From: Acidobacteriota bacterium
GTDB taxonomy: Bacteria; Acidobacteriota; Terriglobia; UBA7540
NCBI GenBank assembly: GCA_004298155.1
Contig: SCRD01000020.1
Span: 25,559-89,558, forward strand
Direction: 5' to 3'
Length of the DNA stretch: 64,000 nt
Positions 48,222 to 57,900 of this stretch are shown here, in pieces; position 1 is the stretch's first letter, and each line of letters opens with the position of its first letter. A program made the position numbers and the translations under genes. The notes below the pieces were generated by a model. The model saw only the letters and a list, made by a program, of their open reading frames with translations. It had not been told where the DNA came from and made no database searches.

Positions 48222-48242
48222 AGACATATGCTGTCTTATAAT
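48222..48242 (+). promoter_or_regulatory. Palindromic operator abutting a TATAAT box, LysR/TonB intergenic region
   Basis: AGACA (48222-48226), five bases, then TGTCT (48232-48236) form a perfect dyad, immediately followed by TATAAT (48237-48242). The dyad lies between lysR (start 48189) and the receptor (start 48336). A regulator bound there would touch the -10/-35 region of the receptor promoter. Confidence 0.55.
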
Positions 48243-48335
48243 TCTAATGGACATAACAATCCAGTGGAAATATTTTGTTGCCATCAACAAGCGTTCAGGG
48301 GTCTTGGGTCAACGTAGCAAAACAGGAGGTGGCAC

Positions 48336-51300
48336 GTGTTTTCAAAGAGAGGTCCTTTCTATCATAACGCGTTGCAACTGTGCGGGGCGGTCCTTGTTCT
48401 GATTGCCTGCGCGTCGTGGCTTTGCTTTGGTCAGATCATTACGAGTTCAATCGTGGGGACTGTTACCGATCCTTCCGGGGCGGCTATTCCTGGCGCAAGC
48501 GTGACCATTACGCAGGCGGAAACCGGCTTTACCCGAACCGTGACAACGAATAGCCTGGGCGAATACCGAGTGGTTGCGATACCTGCGGGCAGCTACACGA
48601 TTACGGTGGAAAAAACCGGCTTTGAAAAGGTAGAGAGAGCTAATCAAGTCATCACCCAGCAGCTCGCGGCGCGTGTGGATTTTACGCTCAAAGTCGGGAC
48701 GGCCCGCCAGACTGTTACGGTAAAGGGCGGAGCCCCGCTTCTTCAGACCCAGACACCGGCCAATGCCGTGACTCTTAGCAACCGGGTCATTACCCAGCTT
48801 CCCACGCTTGGCCGTTCTTACCTTTCCACCGCCATTCTTTCTCCCGGCGTCGCGCCGACCGTCGGCAGTTCCATCCTCAACGTGGTGGAGGGCCAATCGA
48901 TCACCGGCGGCTCCGCCTTCAAGCCGGTCAGTATTGACGTGTCGGGCGGCCCGCCCGACCTCACGGGCTTTGTGGAAGACGGGTTCGACGTGCGCGACCC
49001 GATTTATGGAGGGAACCTTTATCAACCCTCTGTCGATGCTATTGAGAGCTTTCGAATTGTGAGGGGATACGACAGCGCTCAATATGGTGGCGAGCCTTCC
49101 GTCGTTTATGTCGCCACTAAGAGCGGAACCAACAGGTATCATGGCTCCTTATCCGAATTTCACCAGGACGCCGCAATGGAGGCGCGGCCATTCAACGCCA
49201 AGACAGTTCCGCCGCTTACTTACAACCAGTTTGGCGGGACTTTAGGCGGCCCCGTACCAAGACTCAAGAACAAGACCTTCTTCTTTGTTTCGGCACAGTT
49301 GACCCGGAACCGTGCGGCGAGCACATTGTTCGGAATTGTGCCAACAGAAGCGCAATGGAACGGCGACCTCTCGGCCTTCCCGGTGCAAATCTACAATCCC
49401 TTCGATGTTGTAAACGGCCAGCGCGTGCCGTTTGCCAATAATCAGATTCCTCAGAACTTACTGAGTTCTTTTGCGCAAAAGTACAAACAATATGTTCCTT
49501 TACCGAACCTCCCTAATGCTCCCTATGGTCAAGACAACCTGGTGATAAACGGTCGGCAGCTTAATGATGATAGCCAGTGGCTGACCCGGGTCGATCAAGA
49601 TCTACCGCGAAGCGGAAGGCTTTTTGTGAAATACTTCAGGGACAAGGTGAACGCCGTCTCCTACGGCCTCTCGCAATTTGCCGGCACTGCCCAGCCTCTG
49701 AAAGGGCAGAGCGCCTCCGTAGAATGGGACCAGCCCCTTCAGAACGGGTCTATGGTCAACCAATTGCGGTTTGCCTTCTTTCGTTCCGTGACCGACTTCG
49801 GCGCCGTGCCCACTTCCCAAAACATTGCCGGAAGCGTTCTTGGCCTGAATAACATAAGCACCACCCCGCTCTTCTATGGCCTGCCGGCGATCGGCGTCAC
49901 GGGTTTAACTGTGCCAAGCACTCTCCTGTTCAACCTGCATCGTTTAACCACTCGCGGAGGGATCAACGAGAATCTGTCACTTATCCGCGGCCGCCACATG
50001 GTTGATCTCGGGTTTGTCTGGCAACACACTCAATATCCGCAGAAGAACGGAATATTTCCACGAGGCGACTTATCTTACGGAGGAGCGTTCACCTCCCAAT
50101 ATCCGGGCGGCCCCGGCGGTACCGGCCTGGCAGATTTTCTCCTGGGAACCTTCACCAGCGCTTCGGGCAATCCCACCGGCTTTGACCCGTTACTGGACAC
50201 GTCCTATTGGGCATGGTATGCGCAGGACCAGATCAAACTGACTCGCAAGCTTACTGTCGATCTGGGAGTGCGCTGGGATTACTGGACGCCGCCCGTCGAA
50301 AGATATAATCGCTGGGTTGCGTTTGACCAGAACACGGGAACTCTGGTCTTCACGCTTAAGAACCCTCTGGATTTCCAGACCGACGACACGCCCGGCGGTG
50401 CACTCCCGCGCGGTCTGTTTGAGAACTGGAAGAAGACCAACTTCTCGCCTCGAGTTGGCCTTGCTTACCTTCTTACGCCAAAAACCACGGTCCGGACGGG
50501 CGCAGGAATTTATTACGCGCAAGGCATGGCCAACTTCCAGATTTTCTCTTCGCTGGGGTTCGGCGGGCCGCCATTCACCAATATAAGCACGGTGACGAAT
50601 GACACGTCGCAACTCACCCCGCAGACCTTGGACACGCAGCTTTTCCCCCCGCCCGCAATCGGCAGCATCACTCCGGGAACCATCTTTGTGTCCCAGGATA
50701 TCCACGCGCCCCAGTCTTACATCGAGCAGGCCACTTTCTCGGTGGAACACCAGCTTGGCGACAACATCCTGATCAGCGGGGGCTATAACGGAACATTCGG
50801 CCATCATCTGATGGCGCCGTATAACATCAACCAGGGCGCTCTCTATGATCCCGCCAACCCGCTGCCGCTCGATCAGAGGCGCCCCTATCCTTTTTTCAAC
50901 GACATTCTGCTTCAGTCGAATTCGGGCAATTCCACTTATAACGCTCTGAACCTCGGCTTCCAGAAGCGCTACAGCCACGGGTTGGATCTGATGGCCAGCT
51001 ACACGTGGAGCAAATCCATGGACATGTTTTCCTCGGACAGCAGCGGCTGGGCCAATCAGAATGCCCTGTGCCGCAGGTGCGATTATGGACCTTCCGACTT
51101 CAACCGCGCGAATTACTTCAGAGTCGGCTATATCTGGGACCTTCCTTTCGGGCCGGACCGGACATTCCTCCAGTATTCGACCGCCGGCAAGATTCTGGGA
51201 AACTGGCGCTGGAGCGGAATCACCGAGTTCCTTTCGGGCACGCCTCTCAGCATCAGCATGCCGACTTTCTGGCCCAACGTTGCCGCTGTGTTTACGCATG

Positions 51301-51638
51301 CGCGGCCGGACCGTGTTTGCAATGGCAGCCTGAGCAATCCAACCATGGCCCGCTATTTTGACACCAGTTGCTTTGTTGCGCCTCCGCTCAACACCTTTGG
51401 AAACGCAGGGCGAAATACCCTTACTGAGCCGGGAGCCCAGACCTGGAACATGGCTTTGGCGCGGCAGTTTAATTTCACAGAAAGATTTCGTCTTGACGTC
51501 CGTGGAGAATTCTTCAGCGTCTTTAATCACCAGAACTGGGGAAGCCCGGACACGGGAGTTACCGACCCCAATTTCGGCAAAATCTTCGGAAAAGGTGGCC
51601 AGAGGGTTATTCAGGTAGGAGCTACCCTGTCGTTCTGA
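48336..51638 (+). CDS. Oar-type TonB-dependent outer membrane receptor
   Basis: The 1,100-residue protein starts at a GTG with AGGAGGTGGCAC upstream. A signal anchor (LCGAVLVLIACASWLCFGQ) is followed by a carboxypeptidase-regulatory-like domain (GTVTDPSGAAIPGASVTITQ, SYTITVEKTGFEKVE). A plug domain comes next, then a long barrel with aromatic beta strands (RFRLDVRGEFFSVFNHQNWG), ending QVGATLSF as an outer membrane protein should. This Oar-like architecture is the hallmark Acidobacteriota receptor, thought to import oligosaccharides or peptides with TonB energy. It heads the catabolic cluster and is likely under LysR control. Confidence 0.92.
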   Translation: MFSKRGPFYHNALQLCGAVLVLIACASWLCFGQIITSSIVGTVTDPSGAAIPGASVTITQAETGFTRTVTTNSLGEYRVVAIPAGSYTITVEKTGFEKVERANQVITQQLAARVDFTLKVGTARQTVTVKGGAPLLQTQTPANAVTLSNRVITQLPTLGRSYLSTAILSPGVAPTVGSSILNVVEGQSITGGSAFKPVSIDVSGGPPDLTGFVEDGFDVRDPIYGGNLYQPSVDAIESFRIVRGYDSAQYGGEPSVVYVATKSGTNRYHGSLSEFHQDAAMEARPFNAKTVPPLTYNQFGGTLGGPVPRLKNKTFFFVSAQLTRNRAASTLFGIVPTEAQWNGDLSAFPVQIYNPFDVVNGQRVPFANNQIPQNLLSSFAQKYKQYVPLPNLPNAPYGQDNLVINGRQLNDDSQWLTRVDQDLPRSGRLFVKYFRDKVNAVSYGLSQFAGTAQPLKGQSASVEWDQPLQNGSMVNQLRFAFFRSVTDFGAVPTSQNIAGSVLGLNNISTTPLFYGLPAIGVTGLTVPSTLLFNLHRLTTRGGINENLSLIRGRHMVDLGFVWQHTQYPQKNGIFPRGDLSYGGAFTSQYPGGPGGTGLADFLLGTFTSASGNPTGFDPLLDTSYWAWYAQDQIKLTRKLTVDLGVRWDYWTPPVERYNRWVAFDQNTGTLVFTLKNPLDFQTDDTPGGALPRGLFENWKKTNFSPRVGLAYLLTPKTTVRTGAGIYYAQGMANFQIFSSLGFGGPPFTNISTVTNDTSQLTPQTLDTQLFPPPAIGSITPGTIFVSQDIHAPQSYIEQATFSVEHQLGDNILISGGYNGTFGHHLMAPYNINQGALYDPANPLPLDQRRPYPFFNDILLQSNSGNSTYNALNLGFQKRYSHGLDLMASYTWSKSMDMFSSDSSGWANQNALCRRCDYGPSDFNRANYFRVGYIWDLPFGPDRTFLQYSTAGKILGNWRWSGITEFLSGTPLSISMPTFWPNVAAVFTHARPDRVCNGSLSNPTMARYFDTSCFVAPPLNTFGNAGRNTLTEPGAQTWNMALARQFNFTERFRLDVRGEFFSVFNHQNWGSPDTGVTDPNFGKIFGKGGQRVIQVGATLSF

Positions 51639-51649
51639 GTAACCCTAAG

Positions 51650-51736
51650 CGGCGAGGGGTCACGTAGCGATCTAGTTCAAATTGTACCTCTCATAGAATT
51701 TATCTTCTCGAGAGGTGAGAAGGAGAGTCCTCGCCG
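51650..51736 (+). other. Long nested hairpin between receptor and first glycosidase-like gene
   Basis: CGGCGAGG (51650-51657) pairs with CCTCGCCG (51729-51736). Within it ACCTCTC (51686-51692) pairs with GAGAGGT (51710-51716). It starts 12 bases after the receptor stop. No T-run follows, so it is less a terminator than a processing, mRNA-stability or attenuation element that could set unequal expression of receptor and enzymes. Confidence 0.5.
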
Positions 51737-51847
51737 CCAAATAAAGATGTTGGATCTCGGTACGGCGCAGTTCCAACACCTTCTTCCTTGCCCTGAGGTC
51801 CCCAGGCGTCTTCGAGACGGATCGCTCAATAGGACTTATTGACGGTA

Positions 51848-54112
51848 ATGAATCGTAGAGTGTTCATAGAATCTCTGACGGCTGCCACCCTCATGGGGCG
51901 GTGTGCCCGCGCTTCTCAAAAGAGAAAAGCATCGGGAGGATTGCAGCATTACTTCCCGAGCGCAGCCCACCAGTTCGTTTGGAGAAACTGGGACTTAGTT
52001 CCACAGGAAAGGATTGTGCGCGCATTAAACACTACCCCCCGGACGGTTATGAAGCTGGCACAAACGATGGGTCTTGAACAACAGAACATCCCTGCCAGAC
52101 ATCAAGTGCGCCTTCGCTTCATGGTTTTGCGCCGAAACTGGAATTTTGTTCCGTACAGCCAACTGACGATATTGCTTGACATGTCGGTGCAGGAAATCCA
52201 AACGATGCTTGGCCAGGATGCGTTCTACATCTCCGACCTGGGACCAAAACCTGAAAATCCTCCGGTTCGGATTGAAAAGACACTAGAGGGAGGTTCAGGT
52301 GTTATCCCTTACTTCCGAGCCAGCGTGCCGACGGGGTCAGAGGAGGAGCGATTCCATTTCATCGAACTACTCAACCAGCCAATTTCTGAAAATGCGTGGC
52401 CCCGTGAAAGGGTTCCTCCTGCCTTGAGGCCCCGGATCGCGTTTCCGTACTATGCAAAGTTTGGCAATGTACTTGGAAATGACGATTTCAAATCCGCCTA
52501 TCCGCCGTCGGTGCTTGAAAGCATGGAGCGAATGAGGCTGGATGCGATATGGCTGGAAGCTGTGTACCAACATTTAATTCGGACCAAGATCTTCCCCGAG
52601 TTCGGGAAAGAAAGTCGTGCTCAGTTCGCCAATTTGAATTGGCTCATCGAAGAGACAAGGAAGCATGGCTTGGGTGTGTTTCTTTATTTAAATGAGCCGC
52701 GCGGGATGCCCGCTAGCTTCTTCAAAAAATATCCCGGTATAAAAGGAGCGCCTGGACGACCGGGGGACGGTCTCTTTTCGATGTGTACCAGTACGAAAAT
52801 GATGCAGGACTACCTTGTTGAAGCGACCGCAACGCTATTCAAAGAAGCGCCGGGGCTTTCGGGAATTATCCTGATTACTGCCTCGGAGAACCCGACTAAC
52901 TGCTACTCACTGACTCGCCATCCCAAGTGTCCTTGCTGCCTGCGTCAAACGGGGCCGGAAGTCATCGCGCAAGTAGTCCAGCTTATGGATCAGGGGGCGC
53001 ACAGCGTGGCGCCTGACGCCCGCGTAATCGCCTGGGATTGGAGCTGGGAAATTGTTGAAGACAACCCTCAAAAGCAGATCATAGACCGGCTTCCCTCAAG
53101 CGCCACGCTGATGGTCGATTTCGAGCGGAGCACGGTCATCGAGCGGGAAGGCGTGAAGAGTACAGTCGAGGAGTACTCCCTTTCGGTAGTAGGACCTTCC
53201 CCGAGAGCTGCCGCCCACATTCGCATGGGGAAAGCCCGCGGAATGGATGTCATGGCCAAAATCCAGGTGGGAAATACCTGGGAGGTCGGGCTGGTTCCTT
53301 ACATCCCTGTCGAGCAGCTTGTGGCGCGAAAATTTGAGGCCATGCGTGCAGCCGGAATTACTGGCGCTATGGAGTCCTGGACGCTCGGCGGTTATCCCTC
53401 GCTGAACTGGGAGGTGGCTGAGGCGTTCTATCACGGGTATACAGCTGGCGGTGATGGCAATCTCGAGAAGTTTGCGGCCACAATCTACGGCGCAAGCGTA
53501 GCGAAGCGCGTGGTGCGCGCCTGGCGGTTGTTTTCTGATGCTTTTGAGCAATACCCCTTTTCCGACTCATTGGTCTATTCGAGCGTTGTTCAGTGCGGGC
53601 CGGCAGCCCTGCTTTATTTTGAGCCGACGGGATTGACACCTCGAATCATGAACAGCTACGACAGTCTGGATTGGACTCAACCGTTTGGACCGAAAATTGT
53701 GGCAGACCTGTTCGAGAAGATGGCTTCTGGCTGGAATGCTGGCCTGAAAGAACTCGAAGGTCTGATGAACGATGTTCCGGCATCCCAGCGGCACCAGGTG
53801 GCGAAAGACATCGGGGTCTGCCGTGCAATTGGGCTCTACTTTCGGAGTATCGCCAATCAGGTCCGATTCCATGCCTCGCGCCAACATTGGAAAACAAGTT
53901 TGGCCGGGCTGAATACCATGAAATTGTTAGTTAAGGATGAGATCACTGCAGCCAGGCAATTTCTTGAGGTCTGTTCGCAGGATTCTCGTTTGGGATTTGA
54001 GGCTTCGCTAGGGTATCTTTATTTGCCATTGGATATCCGCGAGAAGCTGGTTGCGTGTCAGTACGTGATCGAGAAGCAGATACCCGAGGCTGAGACACGA
54101 TTGAAGGCATAG
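51848..54112 (+). CDS. Tat-exported glycosidase-like protein, shorter paralogue
   Basis: From ATG 51848 the product has 754 residues with a twin-arginine leader (NRRVFIESLTAATLMG). Residues about 35-145 form a helical domain of paired units (FVWRNWDLVPQERIVRALNT, LRRNWNFVPYSQLTILL). The catalytic-looking part follows: FLYLNEPRGMPASFF, MCTSTKMMQDYL, ITASENPTNC, CPCC, VIAWDWSWEIVED, SLSVVGPSPRA and SWTLGGYPSLNWEVA. These recall TIM-barrel glycosidases related to GH20/GH67-type folds, but I see no classical HxGGDE pair. It is homologous to the next gene but lacks the zincin-like insert. Start TTG 51839 is an alternative. Confidence 0.7.
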   Translation: MNRRVFIESLTAATLMGRCARASQKRKASGGLQHYFPSAAHQFVWRNWDLVPQERIVRALNTTPRTVMKLAQTMGLEQQNIPARHQVRLRFMVLRRNWNFVPYSQLTILLDMSVQEIQTMLGQDAFYISDLGPKPENPPVRIEKTLEGGSGVIPYFRASVPTGSEEERFHFIELLNQPISENAWPRERVPPALRPRIAFPYYAKFGNVLGNDDFKSAYPPSVLESMERMRLDAIWLEAVYQHLIRTKIFPEFGKESRAQFANLNWLIEETRKHGLGVFLYLNEPRGMPASFFKKYPGIKGAPGRPGDGLFSMCTSTKMMQDYLVEATATLFKEAPGLSGIILITASENPTNCYSLTRHPKCPCCLRQTGPEVIAQVVQLMDQGAHSVAPDARVIAWDWSWEIVEDNPQKQIIDRLPSSATLMVDFERSTVIEREGVKSTVEEYSLSVVGPSPRAAAHIRMGKARGMDVMAKIQVGNTWEVGLVPYIPVEQLVARKFEAMRAAGITGAMESWTLGGYPSLNWEVAEAFYHGYTAGGDGNLEKFAATIYGASVAKRVVRAWRLFSDAFEQYPFSDSLVYSSVVQCGPAALLYFEPTGLTPRIMNSYDSLDWTQPFGPKIVADLFEKMASGWNAGLKELEGLMNDVPASQRHQVAKDIGVCRAIGLYFRSIANQVRFHASRQHWKTSLAGLNTMKLLVKDEITAARQFLEVCSQDSRLGFEASLGYLYLPLDIREKLVACQYVIEKQIPEAETRLKA

Positions 54113-54156
54113 CAGGCTTTGGCAACGCAGCCGGGGCGAAGACAGGCATAGGCAAA

Positions 54157-56856
54157 ATGGATCGACGCAGGTTTCTAGAGCAAAGTGCAGCGTACGTTCT
54201 TGTGCGGGCAAAACCATGGCCCGGACGGCTGGAGGCCCAAGAGGCCCCGATCGAGCAGGGGGCGTCCACTCCGCTGCCCATTCCTGAGCCGCATTTCCCG
54301 GACCGCCTCCACCTCTTTATCTGGCGCAACTGGGAACTGGCAAATATCGACAGGCTGGCTCGGGTTTTGGAAACAACGCCGGAGAGCATTCTCGAAATCG
54401 GCAACTCGATGGGTCTGCCGAAGAAAGTTGAACTTTCCGACGATTACCTTCAGAGGATCTATATCACGGTCATCCGACAGAATTGGCACATTCTCCCTGA
54501 CGACCAGTTGATGGAGCTTCTCGGCTGGGACGTTCAGGAGTACGAGTACCATTTGAAAGAGGATGATTTTCTCTGGGTCAAACTCGGAATGCTGAAACCC
54601 AAATGTGACAGGCTCCGCTACTCGCCGCCTTCTCCACTCGCACGGGAGCGCGCGGCGGAGATCAGAGAAATCGTCCGCGAGACCATGGGTGCTGCAATTG
54701 ACGAAGCTGGCGAGCCCGCTTTCACCTTTATCAAGCGGCTGAGCGATACTCGAACCACATCCCTCCGTGATCCGTCAAGCAAGGCTTTTGAAAATGAGAT
54801 CGATTTGAGCACCGGTTGGATCTTGCTGAGTCCAACCCCGAGCTCCAGATTTCTCCTTGATCTTGTTCAGGATTTTCGGATGTACTTGGCTGCAGCTATG
54901 GACAGTGAATTGAGGTCAGGCGGGGCAGTAGGGTCGGTGCAAAAATTGATCCGGATTGAAGCGGATTCCTCAATCTCCCATGCCTCCGGAAGTTTTGAAA
55001 TAAGCACGAGCCCGAATGAGATTCGCGTATTGGGTCAGGATGCCCAAGGCGTACGTGAAGCTTTTTCCTACCTTAAGGATCAGATGGAAGCGCGTGGCGG
55101 GCCCTATCTGGCTCGCGGCACCGTTCGCCGGAGTACCCGCCTTGATCCGCGGTATGTCTATTCGTACTTCGCGCTCTATGGCGATCCTCTGATGGACGAA
55201 AAAAACAATCCTTTTCCGGACGGCTTATTGGACAAACTTTCGCGCAGCGGGGTCAACGGCGTGTGGCTCCAGGCAGTGCTGCGGAATCTCGCGCCGTCCA
55301 CGATTTTCCCGGAGTTTGGAAAAGGTTCAGAAATTCGCCTTCGGAACCTTCGCAAACTTGTGGATCGGGCGGCCCTTCACGGCGTCAAGATCTACCTCTA
55401 CCTTAACGAGCCACGTTCGATGCCGGCGGATTTCTTTACCCGCCATCTAAGGGTCCGAGGAACGCACGATCCTGGTGACACCCGCTTCTTTGCCATGTGT
55501 ACGAGCACCACAGAAGTTCGTGAGTGGCTCTCAGAGAGCCTGGCATACGTCTTCTCACAAGCTCCGGGACTGGGAGGAATTTTCTGCATCACAGCTTCGG
55601 AAAACCTGACAAACTGCGTTTCACACGGCCATTCGGAATTCTGCCCGCGGTGTTCAAAGCTGGACGGCTCGAACGTCATTGCCCAACTGATTCGAACCTT
55701 TCGAACCGGAGTGCGCCGCAAGAGTGCGTCTGCGGACATCATTGCATGGGATTGGGGCTGGGGCAAAAATTGGATCCGGAACGGTGCCAATCCCTCGAAC
55801 GTCATTCCCCAACTCCCTGAAGATGTTGCCCTGCTCAGCGTCAGCGAGTGGGCCAAGCAGATCGATCGCGGAGGGCACCCGGCGCAAGTGGGCGAGTACT
55901 CGATCTCCGTCGTGGGTCCGGGGCCGCGGGCTTTACAGAATTGGGAAATCGCACGGCGCAGCAGGCTCAAGCGGCTGGCCAAAGTCCAGTGGAGCTGCAC
56001 CTGGGAAATTTCTGCCGTGCCTTACATTCCGGTACCTGGACTTATTGTCCAGCATTGCGAAAACCTAGTAAAGCCCGGGGTCGAAGGGCTTATGGCCTCG
56101 TGGACGGTCGGCGGTTATCCATCGCCCAATTTTGAAGTAGCAAAGCGATACTATTTCTCGCCGCTGCCGTTTTCGAGTGAGGAGGTGCTGCGCGAGGTGG
56201 CGTTGCGGCGGTACGGCAAAGACGCAGCGTCACAAATTCTTGATGCGTGGAAAGCGTTCGGCGAAGCTTTCGTCCAGTATCCCATGGAGGGAGGAAATGT
56301 AGTTTATCATGTTCCCACGCAACACGGCCCCGCAAACCTCCTTCGCCTTCAGCCGACGGGGTACAAGGCCGGCATGATGCTCTTTCCTTATGACGATTAC
56401 GAGCATTGGGTTGGCAGTTATCCCGTCAGGATTGCGGAAGACCAATTTCAGAAACTGGCTGTAATGTGGAAGAAGGGTTTGGAGACATTCCTAAAAGCAC
56501 TCAATCGTGTGCCACGGCAGAAACTTTCAGCGGCGCAAATCGACTTGGGCATAGCCGAGACTTGTTATCTTCACTTCCAGAGCGTGGCAAACCAGATCCG
56601 TTTCTACCGCCTGCGGGAGGAATATCTTTCAGCTCACGGCGCGGCTCAACGCGAATTGGGACGCCAGATGGCACAAATTGCGGAAAATGAAATTCAGTTG
56701 TCAGTGCGGCAATATCACAACGCGCGGCGGGACTCCTGCATCGGCTACGAAGCGTCGAATCAGTACTACTACCGCCCGCTCGACCTCGTAGAGAAGGTCT
56801 TAAATTGTCATTATGTGCAGACCCGGATTACGGCTGAGATTGATCGCCAGGTATAA
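54157..56856 (+). CDS. Tat-exported glycosidase-like protein with zincin-like insert, longer paralogue
   Basis: The 899-residue protein has a Tat-like leader (DRRRFLEQSAAYVLVRA) and the same helical N-terminal domain as its neighbour (FIWRNWELANIDRLARVLET, IRQNWHILPDDQLMELLG). An extra domain of about residues 200-325 carries ISTSPNEIRVLGQDAQGVREAF, like the non-catalytic zincin-fold domain preceding GH20/GH67 barrels. Then come a barrel with IYLYLNEPRSMPADFF, MCTSTTEVREWL, ITASENLTNC, CPRC, IAWDWGWGKNW and SWTVGGYPSPNFEVA. The conserved acidic residues in YLNEPR, TASEN and AWDW are candidate catalytic groups. Its substrate is unknown. It starts 44 bases after its paralogue. Confidence 0.72.
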   Translation: MDRRRFLEQSAAYVLVRAKPWPGRLEAQEAPIEQGASTPLPIPEPHFPDRLHLFIWRNWELANIDRLARVLETTPESILEIGNSMGLPKKVELSDDYLQRIYITVIRQNWHILPDDQLMELLGWDVQEYEYHLKEDDFLWVKLGMLKPKCDRLRYSPPSPLARERAAEIREIVRETMGAAIDEAGEPAFTFIKRLSDTRTTSLRDPSSKAFENEIDLSTGWILLSPTPSSRFLLDLVQDFRMYLAAAMDSELRSGGAVGSVQKLIRIEADSSISHASGSFEISTSPNEIRVLGQDAQGVREAFSYLKDQMEARGGPYLARGTVRRSTRLDPRYVYSYFALYGDPLMDEKNNPFPDGLLDKLSRSGVNGVWLQAVLRNLAPSTIFPEFGKGSEIRLRNLRKLVDRAALHGVKIYLYLNEPRSMPADFFTRHLRVRGTHDPGDTRFFAMCTSTTEVREWLSESLAYVFSQAPGLGGIFCITASENLTNCVSHGHSEFCPRCSKLDGSNVIAQLIRTFRTGVRRKSASADIIAWDWGWGKNWIRNGANPSNVIPQLPEDVALLSVSEWAKQIDRGGHPAQVGEYSISVVGPGPRALQNWEIARRSRLKRLAKVQWSCTWEISAVPYIPVPGLIVQHCENLVKPGVEGLMASWTVGGYPSPNFEVAKRYYFSPLPFSSEEVLREVALRRYGKDAASQILDAWKAFGEAFVQYPMEGGNVVYHVPTQHGPANLLRLQPTGYKAGMMLFPYDDYEHWVGSYPVRIAEDQFQKLAVMWKKGLETFLKALNRVPRQKLSAAQIDLGIAETCYLHFQSVANQIRFYRLREEYLSAHGAAQRELGRQMAQIAENEIQLSVRQYHNARRDSCIGYEASNQYYYRPLDLVEKVLNCHYVQTRITAEIDRQV

Positions 56857-56892
56857 CGGGTGAGCAGGGGGGCTGATGAAGGTGAGACGACG

Positions 56893-57897
56893 ATGACGGA
56901 AGAGGTTCATATAGGTCTTGTCGGCTGCGGGCTTTTTGGCCAGAGCCACATGATGGCATATCGCGGCGTGCATGGCGCCAAAGTGGTCGCCATTTTTGAC
57001 ACGGTTCGCGAGAAGGCAGAAGAGATTGCAAGGAATTTTGATATTCCGCACGTCTGCGCAAGCGTCGAGGAGCTTTGCCGCGATCCTGATGTGCAGGCGG
57101 TTGATGTGGTTACTCCGGAACAGGCGCATCGGTTGCCAGTAATTTCAGCGCTTGAGTGCAGCAAGGCGGTCTTTGTCGAAAAGCCTTTTGCTGAGTCTCT
57201 CGAAGATTGCGACGCCATGATCCAGACTGCCGAGAAGCTAAATGGCATCCTAATGGTTGGGCACATCCTAAGGTTTGAAACTCGGTACGCGTTGTTAAAG
57301 GAGGAGGTGGAGTCCGGCAGGCTCGGCAAGGTGATTTCGATGTATTCTCGGCGAAACCGACCGAAATCGCTGATGGCAAAATACGGCCGGAGTCATCCGG
57401 CCATCATCAACGCGATTCATGACATAGACCTTATGTTATGGTACGCGGGTGACCAGATCCGACGCGTCCGCGGCTACACCCGCAACCACTCCGGAGGCGT
57501 CAACCCGGACACCTTCTGGGGAGTTCTGGAATTTGGCGGAGGGACGCTGGGTATCGTAGAAGTTCAATGGCCGCTTCCGGATCAGGGGGGTGTGATCCTC
57601 GACGACGTCTTCCAACTTGTTGGGGAGCACGGCGTGGGCAATCTGAACCTTTTTCCCTCCGGCCTCAACCTTTGGCGCGATGACGGTTTTCAAATCCCTG
57701 ATTCAAGTTATGATCCGCGCGTCAGGGGCTCCGCACGAGGAGCCTTGCGCGATGAACTTGAATACTTCTGCAGTTGTGTCCGTAATCGGCGGCGACCTGA
57801 CATCGTTACACCACAGGAGGCACGGAATGCCGTGCGTGTGGCCGTAGCCCTGATCGAATCCGCAAACGCTGAACACGATATTCAAATCGGAGATTGA
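56893..57897 (+). CDS. Gfo/Idh/MocA family oxidoreductase (cytoplasmic)
   Basis: The 334-residue protein begins MTEEVHIGLVGCGLFGQSHM, the NAD(P)-binding Rossmann loop. VFVEKPFAESLEDCDAMIQ (EKP motif, with the catalytic-type lysine) and AIINAIHDIDLMLWYAGDQ in the second domain follow. There is no signal peptide, unlike the Gfo/Idh protein at 4.5 kb. It likely oxidises a sugar or sugar-acid intermediate of the cluster. The start at 56893 (MTEE...) has AAGGTGAG upstream. A GTG at 56860 would add 11 residues. The next gene begins four bases after its stop. Confidence 0.88.
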   Translation: MTEEVHIGLVGCGLFGQSHMMAYRGVHGAKVVAIFDTVREKAEEIARNFDIPHVCASVEELCRDPDVQAVDVVTPEQAHRLPVISALECSKAVFVEKPFAESLEDCDAMIQTAEKLNGILMVGHILRFETRYALLKEEVESGRLGKVISMYSRRNRPKSLMAKYGRSHPAIINAIHDIDLMLWYAGDQIRRVRGYTRNHSGGVNPDTFWGVLEFGGGTLGIVEVQWPLPDQGGVILDDVFQLVGEHGVGNLNLFPSGLNLWRDDGFQIPDSSYDPRVRGSARGALRDELEYFCSCVRNRRRPDIVTPQEARNAVRVAVALIESANAEHDIQIGD

Positions 57898-57900
57898 AAT

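Noticed and set aside
50190..51530. A 446-codon open frame on the minus strand opposite the TonB receptor
   Set aside because: It is antisense to a receptor with full domain structure. The composition is that of a shadow frame and there is no ribosome binding site.
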